A stretch of 64,000 nucleotides of DNA from GBS-DC sp964451985 (GTDB taxonomy: Bacteria; Armatimonadota; Fimbriimonadia; Fimbriimonadales; GBS-DC). This document shows, piece after piece, positions 25,696-33,413 of the stretch (positions are counted from its first letter, which is position 1; each line of letters opens with the position of its first letter). The stretch lies in NCBI GenBank assembly GCA_964451985.1, contig CAYVKB010000002.1:1-64000 (forward strand), in the 5' to 3' direction. A model generated the notes under the pieces. That model was not told where the DNA came from. It did no database searches and saw only the letters and a program-made list of their open reading frames with translations. A program made the position numbers and the translations under genes.

Positions 25696-28352
25696 CTGCG
25701 CAGCTGCTCCGCGACCAGTTGTGGGGTTTGGGCAAGTGCGTCGGCGAGCTTTTCGGGCTGCTTGCCACCTGCCTGCGCGAAGTCGGGTCGCCCCCCGCCA
25801 GAACCGCCTACCTGCTGTGCAATCTGCCGAATCAGATTCCCTGCGTGCAATCCGCGTGCGATATAATCGGGGGCGATCTTGACCACCAGTACCACTTTGC
25901 CGTCCTGCGTTGCCCCCAGCGCCGCCACGCCCACCCCTTTCTGAATCAGGCGGTCGGCGATTGCGCCCAGCGATTTAGCGTCTACACCCTGCAGTGCCTG
26001 CGCCGCCACCTGCACGCCGTTCACCTCTATGGGGGTAATCTGATCGATGGCTTGCGCTGCGGTGCGCTGCTTCAGTTGCTCCAGTTCGGCTTCCAGCGCG
26101 TCTATCTGGTGTTGTAGGCGTTCGACGGCGCGTGGCAGCTCGGGCACAGGCGTTTGCAATCGTTCGGCGGCTTCGCGGATGGCGTGTTCGCGCTCGCGCA
26201 GCCACTGGTACAGTGCACGCCCCGTGAGCGCCTCGATGCGTCGCACCCCTGCTGCCACACTGCCCTCGTGCACTATCTTGAAAAGCCCTGCCTCCACCGT
26301 GCTGCGCAGGTGCGTGCCGCCGCACAGCTCCAGCGAGAAGCCCGGAATCTCAACCATGCGCACGCGCTCACCGTACTTCTCGCCGAACAGCATCATCGCG
26401 CCGCGCCGACGCGCCTCGTCGATAGGCACATCGTTGTAGATGCGCACCTCCAGCTCCTGCAGCAACTTTTCGTTCACCAGCGACTCGATGCGCTCCAGCT
26501 CGTCGGGTGCCACTGCACGCGGATGGGTGAAGTCGAAGCGCAGTCGGTCGGGCGCGACCAGCGAGCCTGCCTGCGCCACATGGGTTCCGAGTACCTGACG
26601 GAGTGCAGCGTGCAGCAAGTGCGTCGCTGTATGGTTGCGCTGGATATCGAGGCGGCGTTCCGCGTCCACCCTCGCCTGTACAAGCTCACCCAGTCGCAGC
26701 GTTCCTTCCAGTACTTTCGCGTGGTGGAAGTAGTACTCATTCGCTTTTTGGGTGTCCAGTACCTGCGCGCGCCCACTCTGCCACTCAATCACGCCCGTGT
26801 CGCCCACCTGTCCACCCGATTCGGCATAGAAGGGCGTGCGGTTCAGCACGATCTCGACCGTTTCGCCCGCGTGCGCTTCGGGAATCAGGTTGCCCTCGCG
26901 CACGAGTCCGACCACCTGCGCCTCCGCTTCTAACTGTTCATAACCGATGAACTGTGTTGGGACGGTTTGCTGTGCGAGTTCCGTGAGCGCCGCGCCCGTC
27001 TGAACGAACAATTTCTCGGAGATGCCGCTCGCCTCGCGTGCACGTTGGCGCTGCGCTTCCAACGCATTCTCAAAGCCCTGCATATCGACGGTGATTCCGC
27101 GCTCACTGGCGATCTCTTGGGTTAGCTCCAGCGGGAAGCCATAGGTGTCGTACAGCATAAACACGCGCTCGCCCGACAGTTGCTTACTCTGTTGAGTGTC
27201 GGGTTCGGCAAGCATCTCTTCCAGCCTTGCTAAGCCTGCCTGCACTGTGTGTCGGAACCGTTCCTCCTCGTAGCGTAGGGTGGTCTGGATATACTCTTGC
27301 CGTTGTATGATTTCAGGATATTGGTCGCCCAGTGCCTCAGTTACAGCGGGCACAAGGTCGGCGAAAAACGGTTTCTCGAAGCCCAGCACACGCTGTCCCC
27401 TGAGTATCGCGCGTCGGATGATGCGTCGCAGCACGTAGCCGCGCCCCTCATTTTGGGGGATTACGCCGTCGGCGATGGTGAAGGTCGCCGTGCGGATATG
27501 GTCGGCGATAAGCCGAATCGCGGTATCGGTCGGCTCGCCCTGTTTGTAGCGCACGCCCGCCAGTTCCTCGATTCGCTTCACGATGGGGGCGAACACATCG
27601 GTTTCGAACGGGCTGTCGAAGCCCATCAGCACGGCAGCGGTGCGCTCCAGCCCCATGCCTGTGTCGATATTCTTTTTGGGCAGCGGTGTGAGTTTCGGCT
27701 TGCCGTTCTCCTCGCTGCGCTCGTACTGCATAAACACAAGGTTCCAGATCTCCAGCCACCGCCCGCAGTCGCACGCAGGACCGCAGTCGGGGTTCTCGCA
27801 GCCCGTCTCGATGCGCGTGTCGTAGAAAATCTCGGAACAGGGTCCACAGGGACCGTTGGGACCTTCGCTGATTGCGTTCGCGGGCCAGAAGTTGCTCTTT
27901 TCACCAAGTCGCCAGATGCGGTTTTCTGGAATGCCCACTACGCGGTTCCACACCTCGAATGCTTCATCGTCGTCTTGGAACACAGTGAACTGTAGGCGGT
28001 CGGTATCCACCTTGAGCCGCTCGGTGAGGAACTCCCATGCGAACAGAATCGCCTCGCGCTTGAAGTAGTCGCCGAAGCTGAAGTTGCCCAGCATTTCAAA
28101 GAAGGTCAGGTGCGACAGGTCGCCCACCGACTCGATATCGGTGGTGCGCAGGCACTTTTGGACGGTTGTGACGCGCGTGGCGGGCGGTTGGGCAACGCCC
28201 AAAAAGTAGGGCTTGAACTGCACCATGCCCGCGCTGGTAAACAGCAGCGACGGGTCTTTGGGCACGAGGCTGTCGGAGGGCAGCAGCAAGTGCCCTTTTT
28301 CCTGAAAGTAGCCCAGAAAAGCTTGTCTCAGCGCACGCGCGTTCCAGTGCAT
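25692..28352 (-). CDS. alaS: Alanyl-tRNA synthetase
   Basis: Charges tRNA-Ala. The class II core is at the N-terminus (FLGYFQEKGHLLLPSDSLVP, FEMLGNFSFGDYFKREAI), the editing domain carries NHTATHLLHAALRQ and the CGGTH zinc motif (LELCGGTHLRST), and a DHHA1-like C-terminus with Gly-rich GGSGGGRPDFAQAGG ends the protein. Length 886 is typical. The start has TAGGAG upstream. Convergent with the amidase gene, sharing TTAG at the stops. Confidence 0.98.
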   Translation of the reverse strand: MHWNARALRQAFLGYFQEKGHLLLPSDSLVPKDPSLLFTSAGMVQFKPYFLGVAQPPATRVTTVQKCLRTTDIESVGDLSHLTFFEMLGNFSFGDYFKREAILFAWEFLTERLKVDTDRLQFTVFQDDDEAFEVWNRVVGIPENRIWRLGEKSNFWPANAISEGPNGPCGPCSEIFYDTRIETGCENPDCGPACDCGRWLEIWNLVFMQYERSEENGKPKLTPLPKKNIDTGMGLERTAAVLMGFDSPFETDVFAPIVKRIEELAGVRYKQGEPTDTAIRLIADHIRTATFTIADGVIPQNEGRGYVLRRIIRRAILRGQRVLGFEKPFFADLVPAVTEALGDQYPEIIQRQEYIQTTLRYEEERFRHTVQAGLARLEEMLAEPDTQQSKQLSGERVFMLYDTYGFPLELTQEIASERGITVDMQGFENALEAQRQRAREASGISEKLFVQTGAALTELAQQTVPTQFIGYEQLEAEAQVVGLVREGNLIPEAHAGETVEIVLNRTPFYAESGGQVGDTGVIEWQSGRAQVLDTQKANEYYFHHAKVLEGTLRLGELVQARVDAERRLDIQRNHTATHLLHAALRQVLGTHVAQAGSLVAPDRLRFDFTHPRAVAPDELERIESLVNEKLLQELEVRIYNDVPIDEARRRGAMMLFGEKYGERVRMVEIPGFSLELCGGTHLRSTVEAGLFKIVHEGSVAAGVRRIEALTGRALYQWLREREHAIREAAERLQTPVPELPRAVERLQHQIDALEAELEQLKQRTAAQAIDQITPIEVNGVQVAAQALQGVDAKSLGAIADRLIQKGVGVAALGATQDGKVVLVVKIAPDYIARGLHAGNLIRQIAQQVGGSGGGRPDFAQAGGKQPEKLADALAQTPQLVAEQLRS

Positions 28353-28388
28353 CGGTTCCTGCTCCTACGATGGGATTGTGGCGATAAG

Positions 28389-28394
28389 AGTATA
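28389..28394 (-). promoter_or_regulatory. -10 box for alaS
   Basis: Minus strand AAGGTATACTC, 36 bases before the alaS ATG; the short leader holds the TAGGAG ribosome site. No T-box-like structure is apparent in so short a leader. Confidence 0.45.
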
Positions 28395-28527
28395 CCTTGC
28401 TGGATAAGTGGTTCTAAACCGAAACCTTCCAAGTAGAGTAGGGAATTACGTATTTCCGCCTTGCGCTGCATCGTCCCGCGCGTTGAGCCTCGCTGAGGAG
28501 TGCGGACGACCCAGCAGCAAAAAGATG

Positions 28528-28729
28528 TTATGCTCGCCGTAATGCTAAGTCAATTTCCATCAGGTGTGCACTGTTGAATCGCCTCTTCAGTTTCCAGATA
28601 GACGCACTCTTCCACCCGTGCAACATAGCCCCCCGGCAAAGCACGGTTCAGCGGACAATGCAACGCGCTAATCAGCAGGTCGTGCACGCCGCCCCACAGT
28701 ATCGGGTCTTCATGCAGGGGTTCAAGCAT
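28528..28729 (-). pseudogene. DUF4058 family relic
   Basis: The 28353-28762 interval has no intact gene. On the minus strand an ATG at 28729 opens 59 codons (VHDLLISALHCPLNRAL, YVARVEECVYLETEE) matching the N-terminal part of DUF4058 proteins. Near its end another frame reads AHLMEIDLALRRA, matching the later HLVEIDLLRAG block of the family. This indicates an internal deletion plus frameshift. A second DUF4058 fragment lies at 45695-46048. The remaining bases of this interval show nothing I can support. Confidence 0.5.
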
Positions 28730-28762
28730 GGAAAAGGATCGCCGTAAAGACCGCCGCAGGCA

Positions 28763-29668
28763 CTATACCTTCAGCTCAATCACGGAGGGCGACCAGCCGA
28801 GTTCGCAGAGTTTTTGGAGGTAGTCGTCGGGCGTAAGGGTTTCCGGTCGACGCCCCGTGAGCGCGACAATCACGCCTTCCATCACATTCGTGGCGAAGGT
28901 CTCGCCTTCAATTACGGGTGTGGTGGTAATCACGCGCGCTGCGCCCGCCTCGCGCAAAAACTCGATATCCGCCTTGCGCACTGTGTTGGTGATTACGGTT
29001 TTGTTGGGAATCTGGTCGGGCATATATTTGCGAATGTAGTGCCAGTCGCCTGCAATCACATCGGCTTCGTGGAAGAGATGTTCGGCGCGGGGTGTGCGCT
29101 TCTCCTGCTTCTCGCCGGTGGGATAGAACCACTGGAAAGGCAGTTGCGTGATGATGGGCAGCAGCAGCCTGCCGAGAATCTCCACCGTGCGATAGGAGCG
29201 GATGGGCAGGGTCAAACCGACAGCAAACACTAAATCGCCGTAAATCACGCGCTTGGCGAGCCGCGCCAGTTCCTGTGCCATGCCGAAACGGTCCACCGCT
29301 GCGACCAGCAGCACGGTACATTGCGCGAAGTCTATCACGCGATGCTCTTGTATCCAGCGTAGTGCCTCGCGCTCTAAGGTGTTTTTCAGCCCACTGCCAT
29401 CCACCACAGGCGTCTGCTGAGCGACAGCAACAAGTTTCTGAATCGAGCGGAAGGTGTAGCGCCGATTGCCCACCCAGATGTGCAAGTCCGCGCCGCCGAT
29501 GCCCAGCGCATCCACTTTGCCGTCCAGCTCGGCGAACATCCGCTGAAAGCGTTGCAGGTCGCCGTCCGTGCCGACGCGTTCGATTAGGAACGGCTCGCCT
29601 GCTATCATCACCTCGCTGCGCTTATCGCGCTTGGAGGAGCCTAAGCTCACCGAGACGATGTGTTTCAC
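28763..29668 (-). CDS. Conserved protein of a family often labelled quinate 5-dehydrogenase
   Basis: A 301-residue protein opening VSVSLGSSKRDKRSE and with strongly patterned blocks (ERVGTDGDLQRF, GIGGADLHIWVGNRRY, VDGSGLKNTLER, AAVDRFGMAQ, WFYPTGEKQEKRTPR, ATNVMEGVIVALTGRRPETL). From memory these match a Firmicutes/Armatimonadota family whose members are sometimes annotated quinate 5-dehydrogenase, but no NAD-binding GxGxxG is seen. I treat the function as unknown. The GTG start overlaps the prs stop (GTGA), so the two are coupled. Confidence 0.6.
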   Translation of the reverse strand: MKHIVSVSLGSSKRDKRSEVMIAGEPFLIERVGTDGDLQRFQRMFAELDGKVDALGIGGADLHIWVGNRRYTFRSIQKLVAVAQQTPVVDGSGLKNTLEREALRWIQEHRVIDFAQCTVLLVAAVDRFGMAQELARLAKRVIYGDLVFAVGLTLPIRSYRTVEILGRLLLPIITQLPFQWFYPTGEKQEKRTPRAEHLFHEADVIAGDWHYIRKYMPDQIPNKTVITNTVRKADIEFLREAGAARVITTTPVIEGETFATNVMEGVIVALTGRRPETLTPDDYLQKLCELGWSPSVIELKV

Positions 29669-30624
29669 CGATAGTTCTGGAACAACTCGCTGACCGACTC
29701 GTCGTGGTGGATGCGCTTGATTGCCTCACCGAGCAGGGGCGCGACGGACAGGCGCACGAGTTTGTCGAACTGCTTATGCGGCGGCAGCGGGATTGTATCT
29801 GTGCAGATGACCTTTTGGATGGGCGATTCGGCGAGCCGTTGCGCCGCGTTGCCCGAAAACACGGGGTGCGTACACGCAGCAATCACGCTTGTTGCGCCGC
29901 GCTTGAGCAACGCCTCCGCGCCCTGCACCACCGAGCCACCCGTGTCGATCATATCGTCAATCATAATTGCGATACGCCCTTGTACATCGCCGATGATTTC
30001 CATCACTTCCACTTTGTTCGGTTCGGGGCGACGCTTGGCGATAATGGCGAGGGGTGCATCCAACGCCTCTGCCAGCGAGCGGGCGCGCGGCACGCCCGCC
30101 ACATCGGGCGAAACCACCACGATGTTCTGCTCGTGGTAGCCCTGCGCAATCAAATACTCGGCGATAATCGGTCCCGCGTACAGGTGGTCTACTGGGATGT
30201 CGAAAAAGCCCTGAATCTGCTCGGCGTGTAAGTCGACGGCAATCACGCGCGTTGCGCCTGCTTCAGTAATCAGGTCTGCCACGAGGCGTGCGGTAATCGG
30301 CTCGCGCGGCTTGATTTTTTTGTCTTGGCGGGCGTAGCCGTAGTAGGGGATGACCGCCGTGATACGCCGCGCCGACGCCCGTCGGAAGGCGTCCAGCAGC
30401 ACGAGTAGCTCCATCAGATTATCATTCACGGGCGCGCAGGTGGATTGCACCACGAACACGTCCATCCCACGCGCGCTTTCGAGGACTTGCACGCGCACCT
30501 CGCCGTCGGAGAAGCGGGTGCAAATCATCTGCCCCAGCGGTCGCCCTAAGTAGCTCGCGATTTTCTCTGCCAGTTCAGGGTTGGCGTTGCCACCAAACAA
30601 GAGAATCTCCTGCCCGTTATCCAT
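29665..30624 (-). CDS. prs: Ribose-phosphate pyrophosphokinase
   Basis: Makes PRPP from ribose 5-phosphate and ATP for nucleotide, His and Trp synthesis. The family motifs are clear: CTRFSDGEVRVQVLES near residue 35, PYYGYARQDKK near residue 95, the PRPP loop IMIDDMIDTGGSV near residue 220, and VDLHAEQIQGFFDIPVDHL. Length 319 is typical. ATG 30624 is preceded by GGGAGG and overlaps the glmU stop by 8 bases; longer frames extend into glmU and are rejected. Confidence 0.97.
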   Translation of the reverse strand: MDNGQEILLFGGNANPELAEKIASYLGRPLGQMICTRFSDGEVRVQVLESARGMDVFVVQSTCAPVNDNLMELLVLLDAFRRASARRITAVIPYYGYARQDKKIKPREPITARLVADLITEAGATRVIAVDLHAEQIQGFFDIPVDHLYAGPIIAEYLIAQGYHEQNIVVVSPDVAGVPRARSLAEALDAPLAIIAKRRPEPNKVEVMEIIGDVQGRIAIMIDDMIDTGGSVVQGAEALLKRGATSVIAACTHPVFSGNAAQRLAESPIQKVICTDTIPLPPHKQFDKLVRLSVAPLLGEAIKRIHHDESVSELFQNYR

Positions 30625-32020
30625 CGTTGGTTCCTCCCGCGCCTTTTTTAGATTCGCGTCGTTGGCGTACCCATCCTGCTTTAATAGTTTGGTAGCTGCG
30701 GGCAATTGCCAGCGATTCGGGGGGCACATCCTGGTTAATCGGGCTGCCCGCCGCGATATACGCGCCGTCGCCAATCGTCACGGGCGCAATCAGCGTGGCG
30801 TGCGACCCCACGAACACGCCGTCGCCTATCACCGTGCGGTGCTTGCGCTCGCCGTCGTAGTTGCAGGTGATTGTCCCAGCGCCGATGTTCGTACCCTTGC
30901 CAATCGTGGCGTCGCCCAGGTAGGTCAGGTGCAAAACTTTCGTACCCTCGCCGATTTCCACATTCTTAATTTCCACGAAATCGCCCACGCGCACGCCATT
31001 ATGCAGCACAGTTCCAGGGCGAACATGCGCGAAGGGACCTACCGACACATCCGTGTGAATCCGCGCCTGAATAATGTGGGAACGGAACAGATGGCAGTTA
31101 TCGCCTACCGTGCAATCTTGTAGGTACAAATCGGGTCCCAGCATGCAGTTTTCGCCGATGGTGGTGTTCCCGCGCAGGTGGGTGTTGGGTTCAATCACGG
31201 TGTCGCGCCCGATTTGCACAGTCGGCTCGATGTAGGTGGTGGCGGGGTCTACTATTGTAATGCCTTCTAAGCACAGTTGTTTAAGAATGCGCATACGCAG
31301 AGTATTGTTTACTTGCGCAAGTTCCCAGCGGGTGTTTACGCCCAGTAGCAGTGTCGGGTCGGGCGATTGCCAAGCGACCACGCGCGCCCCCTGACTGGCT
31401 AATATCCCAATTACATCGGTCAAGTAGTATTCGCCTTGCGCGTTCTGATTGCTCAAGCGGGGCAGGGCGTCGCGTAGCACATCCGCGCGGAAGCAGTAGA
31501 ACGAGGTGCAAACTTCGCGAATCGCTTTCTGTTCGGGCGAGGCATCTTTCTCTTCCACGATGCCGACCACATTTCCCATCGCATTGCGCAGGATACGCCC
31601 GTAGCCCGTGGGGTCGTCCAGTAGGGCAGTGGCTAACACGCAAGCGGCGTCGGTCTGCAGGGCGGCTTCGTAAAGCGACTGGAACACTTCGGGGGTGACC
31701 AGTGGCGAGTCGCCAGCGGCGATGAGTACATATTCAGCATCACTGGGGAGGTGCGGCACAGCCTGCATGACGGCGTGCCCAGTGCCGAGTTGCTGGGTTT
31801 GCAGGGCATATAGGTATTGCTCGCCCAGTGCGCTTTTCACTTCCTCCGCGCCGTGCCCCACTACCACGATAATCGGCTTCGCGCCTGCCTGTTCTAAGGC
31901 ACGCAGCACGTAACGGGTGAGGGGTTGCCCCAGTAGCGGGGTAATCGCTTTGGGGCGCTCCGATTTCATGCGGGTACCTTTGCCCGCCGCCATCACAATC
32001 GCCGTGAGTGTCGAAGCCAT
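30617..32020 (-). CDS. glmU: Bifunctional UDP-GlcNAc pyrophosphorylase / GlcN-1-P acetyltransferase
   Basis: Makes UDP-N-acetylglucosamine, the precursor of peptidoglycan and lipopolysaccharide. The N-terminal uridyltransferase has IVMAAGKGTRMKSERPK. The C-terminal left-handed beta helix has many hexapeptide repeats (VGDFVEIKNVEIGEGTKVLH, IGAGTITCNYDGERKHRT with the acetyltransferase motif). Length 467 is normal. Ribosome site GGGAGG. Heads the glmU-prs-301-residue protein run. Confidence 0.97.
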   Translation of the reverse strand: MASTLTAIVMAAGKGTRMKSERPKAITPLLGQPLTRYVLRALEQAGAKPIIVVVGHGAEEVKSALGEQYLYALQTQQLGTGHAVMQAVPHLPSDAEYVLIAAGDSPLVTPEVFQSLYEAALQTDAACVLATALLDDPTGYGRILRNAMGNVVGIVEEKDASPEQKAIREVCTSFYCFRADVLRDALPRLSNQNAQGEYYLTDVIGILASQGARVVAWQSPDPTLLLGVNTRWELAQVNNTLRMRILKQLCLEGITIVDPATTYIEPTVQIGRDTVIEPNTHLRGNTTIGENCMLGPDLYLQDCTVGDNCHLFRSHIIQARIHTDVSVGPFAHVRPGTVLHNGVRVGDFVEIKNVEIGEGTKVLHLTYLGDATIGKGTNIGAGTITCNYDGERKHRTVIGDGVFVGSHATLIAPVTIGDGAYIAAGSPINQDVPPESLAIARSYQTIKAGWVRQRRESKKGAGGTNDG

Positions 32021-32051
32021 ATGATTCGCCTCCCGAACCGCGGCGGAGTGG

Positions 32052-32057
32052 ATTATA
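32052..32057 (-). promoter_or_regulatory. -10 box for the glmU-prs run
   Basis: Minus strand AAGGTATAATCC, 31 bases before the glmU ATG, leaving a short leader with the ribosome site. Confidence 0.5.
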
Positions 32058-32117
32058 CCTTAGGATTGGTTCATACTCGAGCGCTTGACACTCAGGAATC
32101 TCGGTAGGAGCTTTGCC

Positions 32118-32888
32118 CTACGGACGCTGCTGAAGCATCGCGTGGGTATTCGCCCGCCGCTTCAGCACGGCGTACAAGGCAAAGCCTATCCCCATCAACA
32201 CCGCTGCCACTAGATGCCCGTAGGTGAAGATACCGAGCGCAAGCAGCGAGGTTGCCCCTGCACGGAAGAACTCATTAATAAACCGATACAGCCCGTGCAG
32301 CACTAGAAACGCTGCGAACAGCTGCCCCTCGAACTGACGGCGCGACGCCCAATAGGATAGCCCTGCGAAGATGAGTAGGTTCATCAGCGTTGCGTAGAGT
32401 TGGGTTGGGTGGACGGCACGTTCATGCCCGGGAAACAGCGCGCCCCACGGTAGGTCGGTGGGCGCGCCATAGCAGCAGCCTGCGCCGAAGCAGCCGATAC
32501 GGGCAATCGCGTAGCCCAGCGCCAGCGACGGCGCGGCTAAATCGCCCAGCTGCCAAATGGGTATCCGACGCTTGCGAATGAGGTAAATCGCCGTTGCAAT
32601 CGCCAGCCCAAAGCCGCCAAAGTAGGACATTCCCCCTTCCCACACACGGAAAATGCTCAGCGGGTCGGAGGCGTATTTTGACCAGTAGGTGATGACGAAC
32701 GCCAGACGCCCGCCCACAATGCCCAGCGCAACGCTCCAGAACGCCACATCCAGCACGTCGTCGGGCTTGACGCCGTAGCGCGGCGCGAGACGCAACGCCC
32801 GCCACACGGCAAGCCAGATACCTACCATCCACATGAAGCCGTAGGTATACAGCGTGAACGGTCCGATTTTGATGAGTTCCGGTCTCAT
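32118..32888 (-). CDS. lgt: Prolipoprotein diacylglyceryl transferase
   Basis: Attaches diacylglycerol to the Cys of prolipoproteins in the inner membrane. About seven hydrophobic segments, with the signature GRLAFVITYW, GGMSYFGGFG, and the family box ARIGCFGAGCCYG near residue 140, then HPTQLYATLMN. Length 256 fits. Its ATG overlaps the lspA stop (ATGA); the two carry out consecutive steps in lipoprotein maturation. Confidence 0.96.
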   Translation of the reverse strand: MRPELIKIGPFTLYTYGFMWMVGIWLAVWRALRLAPRYGVKPDDVLDVAFWSVALGIVGGRLAFVITYWSKYASDPLSIFRVWEGGMSYFGGFGLAIATAIYLIRKRRIPIWQLGDLAAPSLALGYAIARIGCFGAGCCYGAPTDLPWGALFPGHERAVHPTQLYATLMNLLIFAGLSYWASRRQFEGQLFAAFLVLHGLYRFINEFFRAGATSLLALGIFTYGHLVAAVLMGIGFALYAVLKRRANTHAMLQQRP

Positions 32889-33352
32889 CGCGGCGGTTCC
32901 TCAGTCGCGCTAACGGGTTCTGCCTCGCGCGCACCCCAAAACTGCAACACCATTAGCCCAAGCAGCGAGCAGGTAATCGCCATGTCCGCCACATTAAACA
33001 CGGGCCACACCACGAAATCGAACATATCCACCACGTACCCCAATCGCACGCGGTCGATGAAGTTGCCCAGCGCGCCGCCCAGTAGTAGCCCCGTCAGTAA
33101 TTGCACTGCTCGGGTAGGCTTGTGCTGATGGTGATACCAAATCAGCCCGCCCGCTACCGCCAGCGTGAGCGGAATGGTCAGCCAGCCGCGCCCCTCCAGC
33201 ATGCCGAACGCAATCCCCGTATTGTGCGTCAACGTGAGGTAGAAATAGGGAGGTAGCACAGGCAAAGACTGATCTACATTCAGGCTTGCCGCCGCCCAGA
33301 GCTTGGTGAGCTGGTCTATGATGAACACCGTAATCGCCACGCGCCAGAACAT
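32885..33352 (-). CDS. lspA: Signal peptidase II (lipoprotein)
   Basis: Aspartic membrane protease that cleaves lipoprotein signal peptides after Lgt has acted. Four hydrophobic segments; the two catalytic Asp motifs are NFIDRVRLGYVVDMFDF and FNVADMAI. Length 155 is typical. The ATG has no Shine-Dalgarno but a TATCCT box 9 bases upstream. Overlaps lgt by four bases. Confidence 0.96.
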   Translation of the reverse strand: MFWRVAITVFIIDQLTKLWAAASLNVDQSLPVLPPYFYLTLTHNTGIAFGMLEGRGWLTIPLTLAVAGGLIWYHHQHKPTRAVQLLTGLLLGGALGNFIDRVRLGYVVDMFDFVVWPVFNVADMAITCSLLGLMVLQFWGAREAEPVSATEEPPR

Positions 33353-33361
33353 CTCGCTATA

Positions 33362-33367
33362 AGGATA
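33362..33367 (-). promoter_or_regulatory. -10 box close to the lspA start (leaderless type)
   Basis: Minus strand CAGGTATCCTTATAG, ending 9 bases before the ATG. Lies back to back with the box for the divergent 731-residue protein. Confidence 0.4.
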
Positions 33368-33398
33368 CCTGAGGAGGCAGGAATCGGGGCGTTGGGGG

Positions 33399-33404
33399 CA
33401 TACT
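33399..33404 (+). promoter_or_regulatory. Putative -10 box for the polytopic membrane protein
   Basis: GGCATACTGTAG, ending 9 bases before the GTG at 33414, with no ribosome site between. Same leaderless layout as elsewhere but a weaker hexamer. Confidence 0.35.
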
Positions 33405-33413
33405 GTAGTTCAT

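Noticed and set aside
25692..28400. T-box leader before alaS
   Set aside because: The leader from the -10 box to the ATG is only about 30 bases, too short for a T-box.
11866..33385. Short shared GGCAGGAAT near 11870, 23012 and 33376
   Set aside because: A nine-base match is expected by chance in 64 kb, and the contexts do not extend it.
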